DNA from: a bacterium
GTDB taxonomy: Bacteria; Elusimicrobiota; Elusimicrobia; UBA1565; UBA9628
Assembly: GCA_021782205.1 (NCBI GenBank)
Contig: JAJXVH010000016.1
Location: forward strand, 1 to 42,886
Reading direction: 5' to 3'
Length of the DNA: 42,886 bases
The first letter of the stretch is position 1. The number at the start of each line of letters is the position of its first letter. Both the position numbers and the translations under genes were made by a program. Below the pieces are notes generated by a model. That model had not been told where the DNA came from, did no database searches, and saw only the letters and a list, made by a program, of their open reading frames with translations. This document shows positions 1 to 7,480 of the stretch, one piece after another.

Positions 1-1
1 C

Positions 2-61
2 GCGCGGCCGGCCGCGCCGGACGCGTTCGCGGTTCGATTCGTCGAGGAGAATTTCAGGTGA
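2..61 (+). CDS. C-terminal end of an upstream gene (partial)
   Basis: An open frame enters from the left edge and stops at TGA 59-61. Only 19 codons are visible, ending in VRFVEENFR. The stop overlaps the GTG start of the next gene in a GTGA arrangement, which is the same coupling used repeatedly in this window and is the main reason to think it is real. No domain can be recognised from so short a piece. It would be co-transcribed with the amidinohydrolase. Confidence 0.45.
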   Translation, partial: ARPAAPDAFAVRFVEENFR

Positions 62-978
62 GCGCCAAGATCTACCGCACCGTGCACGAACTCAAGGGCT
101 TCTCGCTGAAGAACTGCCCGCCCATGCCCCTGCCCTCCGGCGCCTTGATGTGCGCGCCGGACCACTATCAAGTCCTCGCCGTCAAAAATCCGTACATGGC
201 GGGCCACGTCGGCGCGGTGGACCGGGCGCGCGCGCGCCGGCAGTGGGAGGACGTGCGCGAGGCCTTCGACGCGGCGGGCTGCCCGGTCTCGCTCATCGAG
301 CCGGTGCCGGGCCTGGAGGACATGGCGTTCTGCGCCAATCCGTCGCTGGCCGGCACGCGCCCCGACGGCGAGCGCGTCGCCCTGCTCTCGGCCATGCGCC
401 ATCCCTCGCGGCGGCGCGAGGCCGACGCGTTTGAGGCGTGGTATAAAACCCGCGGCTACCGCGTGGTCAAGCTCAAGGCCGGCGGCCACGACACGTTCGA
501 GGGCTCCGGCGACGCGGTCTGGCATCCGGGCAAGCGCCTGCTGTGGGCCGGACACGGTTTTCGTTCGGATTCGGAGACCTTCGCGCAGGTCGCGCGCGCC
601 TTCGAGACGCCGATCATCCAGTTGAAGCTCGTCAACGCGCGTTTTTATCATCTGGACACCTGCTTCTGCCCGCTGACGGGCGAGTCCGTGCTGATCCATC
701 CGGCCGCGTTCGACGCGGCCAGCCTGGAGCTGATCCTGAAGATCTTCCCGATCGTCGTCACCGCCAACGAGGCCGACGCGGGCGCGCGCATGGCCTGCAA
801 CGCCGCCGTCGTGGGCGGACGCACCGCGATCATCCAGAAGGGGGCGACCACGGTCGCCAATCACATGCACGCGCTGGGCCTGGGCGTGTGCGAGGTGGAC
901 ACCTCGGAATTCATCAAGTCCGGCGGCAGCGTCTACTGCCTCAAGCAGTTTCTTTTCGACCGGCCGGCGGCGCGCTGA
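58..978 (+). CDS. DDAH/amidinotransferase-family hydrolase
   Basis: A 306-residue protein of the guanidine-group-modifying superfamily (dimethylarginine dimethylaminohydrolase / arginine deiminase fold), cytoplasmic. Family marks are visible: an early DMAFCANPSL segment, a FEGSGDAVW segment matching the substrate-binding Glu/Asp region, the catalytic His in FYHLDTCFC (around residues 198-206), and the nucleophilic Cys near the C-terminus in SGGSVYCLKQF. The family hydrolyses methylated arginine or related guanidines to citrulline plus an amine, but the exact substrate cannot be read from sequence. The GTG start at 58 is preferred because GAGGAGA lies just upstream and the start overlaps the previous stop. 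Length is normal for the family. Confidence 0.85.
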   Translation: MSAKIYRTVHELKGFSLKNCPPMPLPSGALMCAPDHYQVLAVKNPYMAGHVGAVDRARARRQWEDVREAFDAAGCPVSLIEPVPGLEDMAFCANPSLAGTRPDGERVALLSAMRHPSRRREADAFEAWYKTRGYRVVKLKAGGHDTFEGSGDAVWHPGKRLLWAGHGFRSDSETFAQVARAFETPIIQLKLVNARFYHLDTCFCPLTGESVLIHPAAFDAASLELILKIFPIVVTANEADAGARMACNAAVVGGRTAIIQKGATTVANHMHALGLGVCEVDTSEFIKSGGSVYCLKQFLFDRPAAR

Positions 979-1002
979 CGCCGGCGTCCAAAACGCTACA
1001 AT
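975..1002 (+). promoter_or_regulatory. Probable sigma70-type promoter of ssb
   Basis: CTGACG (975-980), a 16-bp spacer and TACAAT (997-1002) lie 43 bp before the ssb start. TACAAT recurs as the -10 of several other promoters in this window, which supports the call. The -35 overlaps the end of the preceding gene. Confidence 0.6.
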
Positions 1003-1045
1003 AGAACCGTCGCTCCCGCACCGATAGACGCAAGGAGGTCGCACC

Positions 1046-1477
1046 ATGGCGAACCTGAACAAAGTCATGCTCATCGGCCGTCTCACCCGCGATCCGGAGA
1101 TCAAGACGTTCGGCAACGGCGGCAAGGTGGCCAACGTGGGCTTCGCCGTCAACAACCGGCGCAAGAACAAGGACACCGGGCAGTGGGAGGACGCGCCGGT
1201 GTGGGTGGACTTGAAGGCCTTCAACCGCGAGACCGGGCGCAAGCTCGCGGACCTGGTGGAGCAGTCCCTGCGCAAGGGCCAGCAGGTCTACGTGGAGGGG
1301 CACCTCGTCCTGGAGGAATGGGCGGGCAAGGAAGACGGCAAGAAGCAGTCGAAGATGGTGGTCTACGTCGACGATCTACAGTTCCTCGAGAAGCGCGAAG
1401 GCGGCGCGCCGATGAAGTCGGCCGGCGCGGCTTCCGCGTCCGGAGGCGACGGCGGCATCGAGGAAGTTCCGTTCTGA
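1046..1477 (+). CDS. ssb: Single-stranded DNA-binding protein
   Basis: A 143-residue protein that coats single-stranded DNA during replication, repair and recombination. The OB-fold starts at the N-terminus with NKVMLIGRLTRDPEIK, followed by VANVGFAVNNR and a VWVDLKAFNRETGRKLAD segment, all typical. After about residue 115 comes a short Gly/Ala/Ser-rich linker and the acidic C-terminal tip GGIEEVPF, equivalent to the DDIPF tip that docks partner proteins. The linker is short compared with that of enterobacterial SSB. AAGGAGG lies about 9 nt before the ATG. It stands alone under its own promoter and is followed at once by the tRNA gene. Confidence 0.95.
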   Translation: MANLNKVMLIGRLTRDPEIKTFGNGGKVANVGFAVNNRRKNKDTGQWEDAPVWVDLKAFNRETGRKLADLVEQSLRKGQQVYVEGHLVLEEWAGKEDGKKQSKMVVYVDDLQFLEKREGGAPMKSAGAASASGGDGGIEEVPF

Positions 1478-1501
1478 CTCCGAAGTGCTATCATGGCCGC
1501 A

Positions 1502-1791
1502 GGGCAGGTGGCGAAACTGGCAAACGCAGCGGACTCAATAGCATGGGTCTCCCCGGAGGCGACTCCGGGGTCATAAATCCCTCAAACTCGGGGAACGCTA
1601 AACCTTCGCAGGGCCTTGAGAAGGCAAGCCAATCCCGAGCCAAGGCTCCGAACGTCGGAGCAAGGTGTAGAGACTAGACGGGGGATGCGCCTCGCGCGCA
1701 AAGGGATAGTCCACGCCCCGCGGAAACGCGGGGGTCGCGTGTAAAATCCGCCGGTCGCAAGGCCTTGTGGGTTCGAGCCCCACCCTGCCCA
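1502..1791 (+). tRNA. tRNA-Leu(UAA), interrupted by a group I intron
   Basis: The 5' half (1502-1535) and 3' half (1742-1791) fold into a class II tRNA. Acceptor strands GGGCAGG (1502-1508) and CCTGCCC (1784-1790) pair fully, with discriminator A1791. The D stem is GCG/CGC, the anticodon stem GCGGA/TCCGC, the variable arm GGTC-GCAA-GGCC, and the T arm GTGGG-TTCGAGC-CCCAC. Joining after U1535 and before T1742 gives the loop C-U-UAA-A-A, so the anticodon is UAA (1742-1744). CCA is not encoded. The long variable arm and discriminator A agree with leucine. Confidence 0.92.
1536..1741 (+). ncRNA. Self-splicing group I intron in tRNA-Leu(UAA)
   Basis: A 206-nt intron without an ORF. The 5' exon end GGACU pairs with an internal guide GGTCT near 1545-1550, leaving the usual U-G wobble at the splice site, and the intron ends in G1741 (omega G). 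Core-like segments are visible in order: CTCAAACTCGGGGAACGCTAAA, the CAATCCCGAGCCAAG strand, and the P7 segment AGAGACTAGACGGG, followed by ATAGTCC. These resemble the tRNA-Leu introns of cyanobacteria and plastids (subgroup IC3). Here the junction falls between tRNA positions 33 and 34 rather than after 34. Confidence 0.9.
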
Positions 1792-1803
1792 TGGTTTCGC
1801 GTT

Positions 1804-1812
1804 TGGTATGAT
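1804..1812 (+). promoter_or_regulatory. Possible extended -10 promoter of psd
   Basis: TG-N-TATGAT at 1804-1812 ends 9 nt before the psd ATG at 1822. No good -35 or Shine-Dalgarno is visible, so a near-leaderless message is possible. Read-through from the tRNA is the alternative. Confidence 0.4.
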
Positions 1813-1821
1813 GTCGGCCTC

Positions 1822-2469
1822 ATGAAGATCGCTCCTCAGGCTTGGCGCTTCGTCGTTCCCGCGGCGGTCGTCGGCGCCGCGGGGTTCTGGCTGTGCGGCC
1901 GGGCGGGGGGAGCCGTCGCCGGGGGCTTGATCGCGGGGCTGGCGCTGGCTTTCGCGGGCTTCTCGCTCTATTTCTTCCGCGACCCCGAACGGCCCTTGCC
2001 GACGGACGCGGCCAAGCTCTACTCTCCGGGCGACGGGACCGTGCTGTCGGTCGCGCGCGAGGGCGCGGACGGGACGACGACGCTGCGGATATTTTTATCC
2101 GTGTTCAACGTCCACGTCCAGCGCGCGCCGTGCGCGGGGGCGGTCGTTCAAGTGGAGAAGATCGACGGGTCGTTTGCGGCCGCGATGAAGGACGAGGCGA
2201 AGGCGAACGCGCGCGTGGTCATGACTCTCGATCCCGGCGACGGTCGAGGCCGTGTCATAGTCGAACAGATCGCCGGCCTCATCGCCCGCGTCATCGAGTG
2301 CTGGCCCAAGGCCGGGGAACGCCTGGCCGCGGGCGCGCGCTACGGCATCATCTATTTCGGCTCCCAGGCCGCCGTGCGCTTTCCGGCGGACGCGAAGTGC
2401 ACGGTCAAGCCCGGCGATACGGTGACGGCGGGCGTGACGGAGATCGGGGAATGGACCGGCAGTCGCTGA
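1822..2469 (+). CDS. psd: Phosphatidylserine decarboxylase proenzyme (short form)
   Basis: A 215-residue membrane-associated proenzyme that makes phosphatidylethanolamine from phosphatidylserine. Two hydrophobic helices occupy roughly residues 8-25 and 31-50, followed by YFFRDPERPLP, the usual entry to the catalytic domain. FLSVFNVHVQRAP (91-103) holds the conserved His segment, and YFGSQAAVRFP near residue 178 holds the GS autocleavage site, where Ser181 becomes the pyruvoyl group. The short length and FGS site fit the PSD-A-like class rather than the E. coli type with LGST. The ATG at 1822 is chosen because the longer open frame would begin inside the tRNA. Its end overlaps pssA, which makes its substrate. 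Confidence 0.9.
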   Translation: MKIAPQAWRFVVPAAVVGAAGFWLCGRAGGAVAGGLIAGLALAFAGFSLYFFRDPERPLPTDAAKLYSPGDGTVLSVAREGADGTTTLRIFLSVFNVHVQRAPCAGAVVQVEKIDGSFAAAMKDEAKANARVVMTLDPGDGRGRVIVEQIAGLIARVIECWPKAGERLAAGARYGIIYFGSQAAVRFPADAKCTVKPGDTVTAGVTEIGEWTGSR

Positions 2470-3272
2470 AGCGCGGCGGGCGCGTGCTGGCGCCGTCTTT
2501 GTTCACGCTCGGCAACATGGCCTGCGGCTTCTACGCGCTGCTGTCCTCCGTGCGCGGGGAGTTCGTCTCTTCGGCGACCGCGATCATCGCGGGCATGGTC
2601 TTCGACGCCTTGGACGGGCGCGTGGCGCGGCTGGTGCACGGAGAGTCCTCGTTCGGCGTGGAATTCGACTCGATGGCGGACTTCCTGAGCTTCGGCGTGG
2701 CGCCGGCGCACATGATGTACGCGTTCATTTTGAAGGACTACGGCGCGTGGGGCTATCCGATGGCGTTCGTCTACGCGTTGTGCGGCGGGCTGCGCCTGGC
2801 GCGCTTCAACGCGATGGCGCACGACGGCGCGGGCTCCAAGACGCACTTCACCGGCCTGCCCATCCCCGGCGGCGCCGGGTTCCTGGCCAGCTTCGTTCTT
2901 CTCTATCAAATCATCGAGGAGGGCCGTCCCGCGCACACCTGGCGTCTGCTGATGGACCAGATCCCGCTGCTGTACGGTCTGGCGCCGTTCATGACCATCG
3001 CCATCGCCTTGCTGATGGTCTCGACGATTCCCTACCCGGCCTTCAAGCAGCCCGGCGTCCTGCGGCCCAAGTCCTTGCCCGCGATCCTGCTGCTGCTCTC
3101 CATCGGCTTCCTGCTGTTCTACTACCCGCTGATGGTGATCTTCGTGGTGTTCTTCTTCTACGTGCTGATCGGACCCGTGTCGCTGGTGACGCGCCTGATC
3201 GGCCGCGCGTTCGGCTGGCGGCCGGTGCCTCCGCACGAGTTGACGCACGAAAACGACGGAGATCACCTGTGA
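2451..3272 (+). CDS. pssA: CDP-diacylglycerol-serine O-phosphatidyltransferase
   Basis: A 273-residue integral membrane enzyme that forms phosphatidylserine from CDP-diacylglycerol and serine. The CDP-alcohol phosphotransferase signature is complete: DG-x2-AR-x8-G-x3-D-x3-D is seen in DGRVARLVHGESSFG followed by VEFDSMAD (about residues 46-68). PSLFTLGNMACGF at the N-terminus is typical of PssA. Several hydrophobic segments follow, including FLLFYYPLMVIFVVFFFYVL near the C-terminus. The ATG at 2451 overlaps the last 19 nt of psd, so both steps of phosphatidylethanolamine synthesis are translationally coupled. Its stop overlaps the start of dut. Confidence 0.93.
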   Translation: MDRQSLKRGGRVLAPSLFTLGNMACGFYALLSSVRGEFVSSATAIIAGMVFDALDGRVARLVHGESSFGVEFDSMADFLSFGVAPAHMMYAFILKDYGAWGYPMAFVYALCGGLRLARFNAMAHDGAGSKTHFTGLPIPGGAGFLASFVLLYQIIEEGRPAHTWRLLMDQIPLLYGLAPFMTIAIALLMVSTIPYPAFKQPGVLRPKSLPAILLLLSIGFLLFYYPLMVIFVVFFFYVLIGPVSLVTRLIGRAFGWRPVPPHELTHENDGDHL

Positions 3273-3694
3273 ACGCCGAACTTCCCCTGCGCCGCCTCGA
3301 CCCGGCGGCCGTCCTGCCCACGCGCGCGCATGAGGGCGACGCGGGCCTGGATCTTTATGGCCTGGAAGACGCCGTGCTGGACCCCGGCGCGGGCGCGCTC
3401 CTGCGCACCGGCGTGGCCGTCGCGGTGCCCGTGGGCCACGTGGGACTGATCTGCGACCGCTCGTCTCTGGCGCGGCGCGGCCTTAAGACCGCGGGCGGCG
3501 TCATCGACGCGGGCTACCGCGGCGAACTGGGCGTGCTGGTCTGGAACCTGTCGCGCGAGCCGCAGGCCGTCAAGAGGGGCGAGCGCATCGCCCAGCTGCT
3601 GATCCTGCCCATCGCGACGCCGTCGCCCGTGGAGACCGGGGAGCTTGACGCCACCGCGCGCGGCGCCGGCGGCTTCGGCTCCACCGGCCGCTGA
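3269..3694 (+). CDS. dut: dUTP diphosphatase (trimeric dUTPase)
   Basis: A 141-residue cytoplasmic enzyme that converts dUTP to dUMP and diphosphate, keeping uracil out of DNA and feeding dTMP synthesis. All five motifs of the trimeric family are present: DAGLDLYG, DRSSLARRGL, GVIDAGYRGELGV with the catalytic Asp, RGERIAQLLILP, and the C-terminal RGAGGFGSTGR that closes over the nucleotide. The GTG start (3269) overlaps the pssA stop in a CTGTGA arrangement, with GGAGAT upstream. The gene ends 11 bp before the end of the convergent metG. Confidence 0.95.
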   Translation: MNAELPLRRLDPAAVLPTRAHEGDAGLDLYGLEDAVLDPGAGALLRTGVAVAVPVGHVGLICDRSSLARRGLKTAGGVIDAGYRGELGVLVWNLSREPQAVKRGERIAQLLILPIATPSPVETGELDATARGAGGFGSTGR

Positions 3695-3705
3695 CGCTTT
3701 CTTTC

Positions 3706-5220
3706 CTACTTCTTGCGCATGAACAGAGGCGGGCCCTTTTGGATGCGGCCCGGGTGGGAATTGGCGCCGGTCAGCACGTCGTCGGCGGTCAGCGCCTCCG
3801 GAAACTGACGCACGCCCAGCTGCAGGTGCATCTCCGCGGCCTTGCGCGGCATGAACGGCTCGATCCAGCCGGCGACGATGCGCAGCGAGTGGATCATGTC
3901 GAAGAGGACGAGCTCGCACTTGACCTTGTCGGTCTTGGCCAACTTAAAGGGCTCGGTCTTGGCCACGCGCTCGTTGAGCGAGCGGATGACCTCCCAGATG
4001 ACCTCCAGCGCGCCGTGGAAGTCCAGCGCGTCGATCTTCGCGGAGATCTCCGGCGCGCGGGGAGCCACGTGCGTGAGGTGGAAGTCGTCGCTCGGCGAGC
4101 CCTTGACCGGCATGCGGCCGTCCAGGTAGCTGTCGACCATGGTCTCGATGCGGTAGAGCAGGTTGCTCAGGCCGTCGACCAGCTCCGAGTTGTAGCGGTT
4201 GCGCAGCGCGTCGGCTGAAAAATCTCCGTCGTTGCCGAACTGCATCTGGCGCAGAAGAAAGAAACGAAACACGTCCGTGCCGTACTCGCGGGTGACTTCG
4301 TAGGGATCCACGAAGTTCCCGGCGGACTTGGACATCTTCTTGCCCTCGGCCGTCCACCAGCCGTGCGCGAAGACCTGGCGGGGGAGGGGGAGTCCCGCGG
4401 CCATCAGCATCGCGGGCCAGATCACGGCGTGGAAGCGGTAGATCTCCTTGCCCACGATGTGGACGTCGGCGGGCCACAGATCGTCCGTGCCGGCGGCGGC
4501 CGACCAGTAGTTGATCAGCGCGTCGAACCAGACGTAGATGGTGTGCGACTCGTCGCCGGGCACGGGGATGCCCCACTTCACTTTTTGGCGCGAGACCGAC
4601 AGGTCCTGCAGGCCGCCCTCGACGAAGCGCAGGATCTCGTTGGCGCGGTGAGCGGGCGCCAGGAAGTCGGGGTGCGCGGCGTAATGCTTCAGCAGCGGCT
4701 CCTGATATTTGGAGAGCTTGAAGAACCAGCTCTCCTCTTCCACCCGCTGAAGCGGCTTGCGGCATTCCGCGTTCGGGCAGAGGCGGCGGCCCTTGTCATC
4801 CTCGGGCGCTTCCGTCTCCGTGAAGAAGGTCTCGTCGGAGACGCAGTACCAGCCCCGGTATGTCCCTTTGTAAATGTCGCCTTTTTTGATCAGAAGCGCG
4901 AACAGCTCCTGAACCTTGTCCTCGTGGCGCTTCTCCGTGGTGCGGATGTAGTCGTCGTTGGTGATGTCCAGGTGCTTCCACAGTTCGCGGAACTTGGCCG
5001 AGGTCATGTCGCAGAAGTCGAGGACGTGCTTGCCCGCGGCCTTGGCGGCCTCCTCGATCTTCTGGCCGTGCTCGTCGGTGCCGGTGAGCAGGTGGACGGG
5101 CGCGCCTTGGGCGCGCTTGTGGCGGGCCAGCACGTCGGCGGCGATGGTGGTGTAGGCGTGGCCCAGATGCGGGGCCGCGTTGACGTAATAGAGCGGCGTG
5201 GTGATGTAGTATTTTTTCAT
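3706..5220 (-). CDS. metG: Methionyl-tRNA synthetase
   Basis: A 504-residue class I aminoacyl-tRNA synthetase that charges tRNA-Met. The HIGH motif appears as HLGH in YYVNAAPHLGHAYTT near residue 17 and KMSKS in GKKMSKSAGNF near residue 298. A CPNAEC knuckle sits in the connective domain; only this one Cys pair is obvious. The anticodon-binding helical domain follows, with a conserved WxxxPF-like segment at VAGWIEPFMPRKA. The C-terminal dimerisation (Trbp111-like) domain of longer MetG proteins is absent, as in many short bacterial forms. It is last in the tmk-holB-metG operon; the ATG at 5220 lies 10 bp after the holB stop. Confidence 0.96.
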   Translation of the reverse strand: MKKYYITTPLYYVNAAPHLGHAYTTIAADVLARHKRAQGAPVHLLTGTDEHGQKIEEAAKAAGKHVLDFCDMTSAKFRELWKHLDITNDDYIRTTEKRHEDKVQELFALLIKKGDIYKGTYRGWYCVSDETFFTETEAPEDDKGRRLCPNAECRKPLQRVEEESWFFKLSKYQEPLLKHYAAHPDFLAPAHRANEILRFVEGGLQDLSVSRQKVKWGIPVPGDESHTIYVWFDALINYWSAAAGTDDLWPADVHIVGKEIYRFHAVIWPAMLMAAGLPLPRQVFAHGWWTAEGKKMSKSAGNFVDPYEVTREYGTDVFRFFLLRQMQFGNDGDFSADALRNRYNSELVDGLSNLLYRIETMVDSYLDGRMPVKGSPSDDFHLTHVAPRAPEISAKIDALDFHGALEVIWEVIRSLNERVAKTEPFKLAKTDKVKCELVLFDMIHSLRIVAGWIEPFMPRKAAEMHLQLGVRQFPEALTADDVLTGANSHPGRIQKGPPLFMRKK

Positions 5221-5230
5221 GGAGAGGGGG

Positions 5231-6163
5231 TCAGCGCGCGCTCTCGGCTTCGAGCGCGGCGAGGGTGAGGACCAGCTTGGGGTCGGCGTTGGCGCGCAAG
5301 GCGGCGCGCAGTTTTTGCAGTTCGCGCAGCGGGCCTTCCACGGCGGAAAACGGGACGCGGCCGTCCAGGTGCTTGAGGCGCAGGCGCTGGCCCAAGGCGA
5401 ACAGCGCGCGCTCCACTTGCGCGCGCGCGGCGGTCAGGTCCCGCGGCAAGGCGTCCGCGGCCGAGACGGCGGAGAGCGGCCCGCCGCCCTCCGGCAGGGG
5501 CTCGTCGTCGGCCAGTTCAAGGGCCCGGCCGGCCGAGCCGTCGCAAACCGCGGCCAGCGCGGCGGCGCGCGCGGGCGTCTGGCCGCGGCCGATGAGTATT
5601 TTCTCGACCACGGCGGCGGGAAGCGGGCCGAAGGTCACCGCAAAACAGCGCGAGGCGATGGTCCGGGGCAGGCGCTCGCGCTGGGAGGCGCACAGAATCC
5701 ACAGCGTGGCGGCGGGCGGCTCCTCGATGATCTTCAAGAGCGCGTTGGCGGCCTCGGCGCCCAGCTTCTCGGCGTCCGGAATCACGGCGACCTTCCAGCC
5801 GTCCAGGAAGGGCTTCATCTCCATCTCGGCGCGCAGGCGGCGCACCGTGCCCACCTTCAGCGTCTTCTGCTTGGCCGGCTCTTCTTCTTCGAGCGCCGCC
5901 TGGTAGAATTCGTCGGCCACGCGCACGTCGGCGTGGGTGCGCGCATCGACGCCGCGGCAGTCGGGGCACTCGCCGCAAGACGCTTCTCCTGTAAACGGCT
6001 TCTGGCGGCAGACCAGCGCCTTGGCGAACTCCAGCGCGGCCAAGCGCTTGCCCACGCCCTCCAGGCCCACGAACAAAAGCGCGGAAGGCAGGCGTCCGGA
6101 GGCGAGAAGTCCCTCCAGTATTTTCGTCGCGCGGGCTTGGCCCAGGACCTTGTCGAGCCTCAT
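5231..6163 (-). CDS. holB: DNA polymerase III delta' subunit
   Basis: A 310-residue AAA+ clamp-loader subunit. The P-loop-like GLEGVGKR is near residue 34, a four-Cys zinc module lies between about residues 52 and 68 (including CGECPDC), and the sensor SRC motif is in [11 protein letters not shown] near residue 170. The sequence [20 protein letters not shown] is characteristic. Pairing with tmk directly upstream is a very common bacterial arrangement and supports the call. The ATG overlaps the tmk stop by 4 nt. The C-terminal third is diverged, as usual for this subunit. Confidence 0.9.
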   Translation of the reverse strand: MRLDKVLGQARATKILEGLLASGRLPSALLFVGLEGVGKRLAALEFAKALVCRQKPFTGEASCGECPDCRGVDARTHADVRVADEFYQAALEEEEPAKQKTLKVGTVRRLRAEMEMKPFLDGWKVAVIPDAEKLGAEAANALLKIIEEPPAATLWILCASQRERLPRTIASRCFAVTFGPLPAAVVEKILIGRGQTPARAAALAAVCDGSAGRALELADDEPLPEGGGPLSAVSAADALPRDLTAARAQVERALFALGQRLRLKHLDGRVPFSAVEGPLRELQKLRAALRANADPKLVLTLAALEAESAR

Positions 6164-6777
6164 CGCGCAAGCCTGAGCGCGCGCGAAAGGATGTCTTGGT
6201 GCAGGTCGTCCTGCGCGCGGCGGCCGTCCAGCAGTACCGTGCGCGGCGCGCGCGCCAGGCGCCGGTAGCCGGCGCGCACCAGGTGGCGAAACCGCCCCGG
6301 CTCGCGCTCCAGGCGGTCGTGCGCGCGCGCACGGTCGCGGCGGGCGAACTCCGCGTCCGGCACGTCGATGACGACCGTCAGGTCCGGGCGCAGGCCGCCG
6401 GTCGCGTAACGGCTGAGCGCGCGGGTCAGGGGCAGCCCCAAGCCGCGGGCCAGCCCTTGGTAGACGTCCGTCGACAAGGTGTAGCGCTCGGAGACGACGA
6501 CCCGTCCCGCGGCCAGAGCGGGAAGAAGTTTTTCCCGGGTGTGCTGCGCCCGCGATGCCTCATAAAGGAAAAGCTCGGTCAGCGGGTCCACCGTCAGCGC
6601 GGGGTCCAGCAGGACGCGGCGCACGGCTTCGGCCACGGCGGTGCCGCCGGGCTCGCGCGTGTGCAGGACCGTCAGGCCGCGCGCCTCCAGAGCGCGCGCC
6701 AACAGACGGGCCTGGGTGGATTTTCCGGATTTGTCAGGACCCTCCAGCACGATGAACAAGCCGCGGCGGCGGGCCAT
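6160..6777 (-). CDS. tmk: Thymidylate kinase
   Basis: A 205-residue enzyme that phosphorylates dTMP to dTDP. The P-loop is [11 protein letters not shown] (residues 12-22), followed by HTREPGGT at about 40-47 and [13 protein letters not shown] near residue 95, where most family members have DR(Y/H/F); here Glu takes the Asp place. The Arg-rich [17 protein letters not shown] region corresponds to the LID. It heads the operon with holB and metG. On the minus strand TAAAAT (complement of 6785-6790) ends 7 nt before the ATG and there is no clear Shine-Dalgarno, so a leaderless message is possible. Confidence 0.93.
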   Translation of the reverse strand: MARRRGLFIVLEGPDKSGKSTQARLLARALEARGLTVLHTREPGGTAVAEAVRRVLLDPALTVDPLTELFLYEASRAQHTREKLLPALAAGRVVVSERYTLSTDVYQGLARGLGLPLTRALSRYATGGLRPDLTVVIDVPDAEFARRDRARAHDRLEREPGRFRHLVRAGYRRLARAPRTVLLDGRRAQDDLHQDILSRALRLAR

Positions 6778-6946
6778 GCGGAGAATTTTACAACTTTACT
6801 ATTCTTCGGTGCTATCGAGCTGGCGGCCCCCTCTCTCCCAGGGCTATGGATCTAGTTGCAAACCGTCTGACAGCGGGAATTTGGCGGCACGGGACGTTCG
6901 TTCGACAGGGGGGGCTTCTTTAAATTGTAAATATTACATGAACCCC

Positions 6947-6975
6947 TTGACATGTCTAAGAGCAGGGGCTACACT
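6947..6975 (+). promoter_or_regulatory. Near-consensus sigma70 promoter
   Basis: TTGACA (6947-6952), a 17-bp spacer and TACACT (6970-6975) form the best promoter in the window. It sits in the 267-bp gap after tmk and drives the small secreted protein at 7045. The expected start is about 6982, leaving a leader of about 60 nt. Upstream, 6780-6946 is comparatively AT-rich and holds no gene that I can see. Confidence 0.85.
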
Positions 6976-7044
6976 CGTACTGTCGAGCGTTGATGCGTAG
7001 TTGTGTCAAGTGGTACGTCGAAAGTCGAAAGGAGGCGAAGTCGT

Positions 7045-7356
7045 ATGAAAACGATAATGCTTGCCGTTGCGTTGACTGCCCTTGCGGGTCCTGTTGTTGC
7101 TCGGGCGGCTGTCGCTCCGGGCGTTACCCCTGTCGCGGATGCCCCGGATTCTTCGGATAAGGGTGACCGTGATGGGCGCAAGGATAGTCCGGATAAAGTC
7201 GCACCGGACAAATCGAACGAGGATGCCGATACGAACGACGAGCGAGACCGGAAGAGTTGGGATGTGAAAGACAAAGATGGGGAAGGGAAGGATGCTCCGG
7301 ATCAGTCAGAGCGTGACGCCAAAGCGGCGAAGGACGCGGCCGACAAGGGCAGTTAA
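7045..7356 (+). CDS. Small secreted Asp/Lys-rich protein
   Basis: A 103-residue exported protein of unknown function. Residues 1-22 are a Sec signal (MKTIMLAVALTALAGPVVARA), and the rest is almost entirely Asp, Lys, Glu, Ser, Ala and Pro, with repeated DK/KD/PDK pieces and no Cys or aromatic core, so it is probably disordered and highly charged. AAAGGAGGCG lies 8-9 nt before the ATG at 7045, which is better placed than the earlier in-frame GTG at 7003. It is a one-gene unit between a near-consensus promoter and a strong terminator, so high expression is expected. A periplasmic buffer, ion binder or matrix peptide are possibilities only. Confidence 0.75.
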   Translation: MKTIMLAVALTALAGPVVARAAVAPGVTPVADAPDSSDKGDRDGRKDSPDKVAPDKSNEDADTNDERDRKSWDVKDKDGEGKDAPDQSERDAKAAKDAADKGS

Positions 7357-7373
7357 GCCTAATCCCGAGAATT

Positions 7374-7403
7374 GGCCCCCGCGCGATCGCGCGGGGGCCT
7401 TTT
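7374..7403 (+). terminator. Rho-independent terminator
   Basis: GGCCCCCGCGCG (7374-7385) pairs with CGCGCGGGGGCC (7388-7399) in a long GC stem, followed by TTTT. It ends the transcript of the small secreted protein. Confidence 0.9.
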
Positions 7404-7480
7404 GGGCCTTGTAGTTTTCTGTGCCCGTACGGGTTGCGGGCATACACTCCGACAGGTGCCGTGGTTTTGTTTAATATCGG

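Noticed and set aside
1842-2450. Long upstream extension of the pssA frame
   Set aside because: It overlaps psd in another frame and is Arg-rich with no homology; the PssA sequence starts at 2451.
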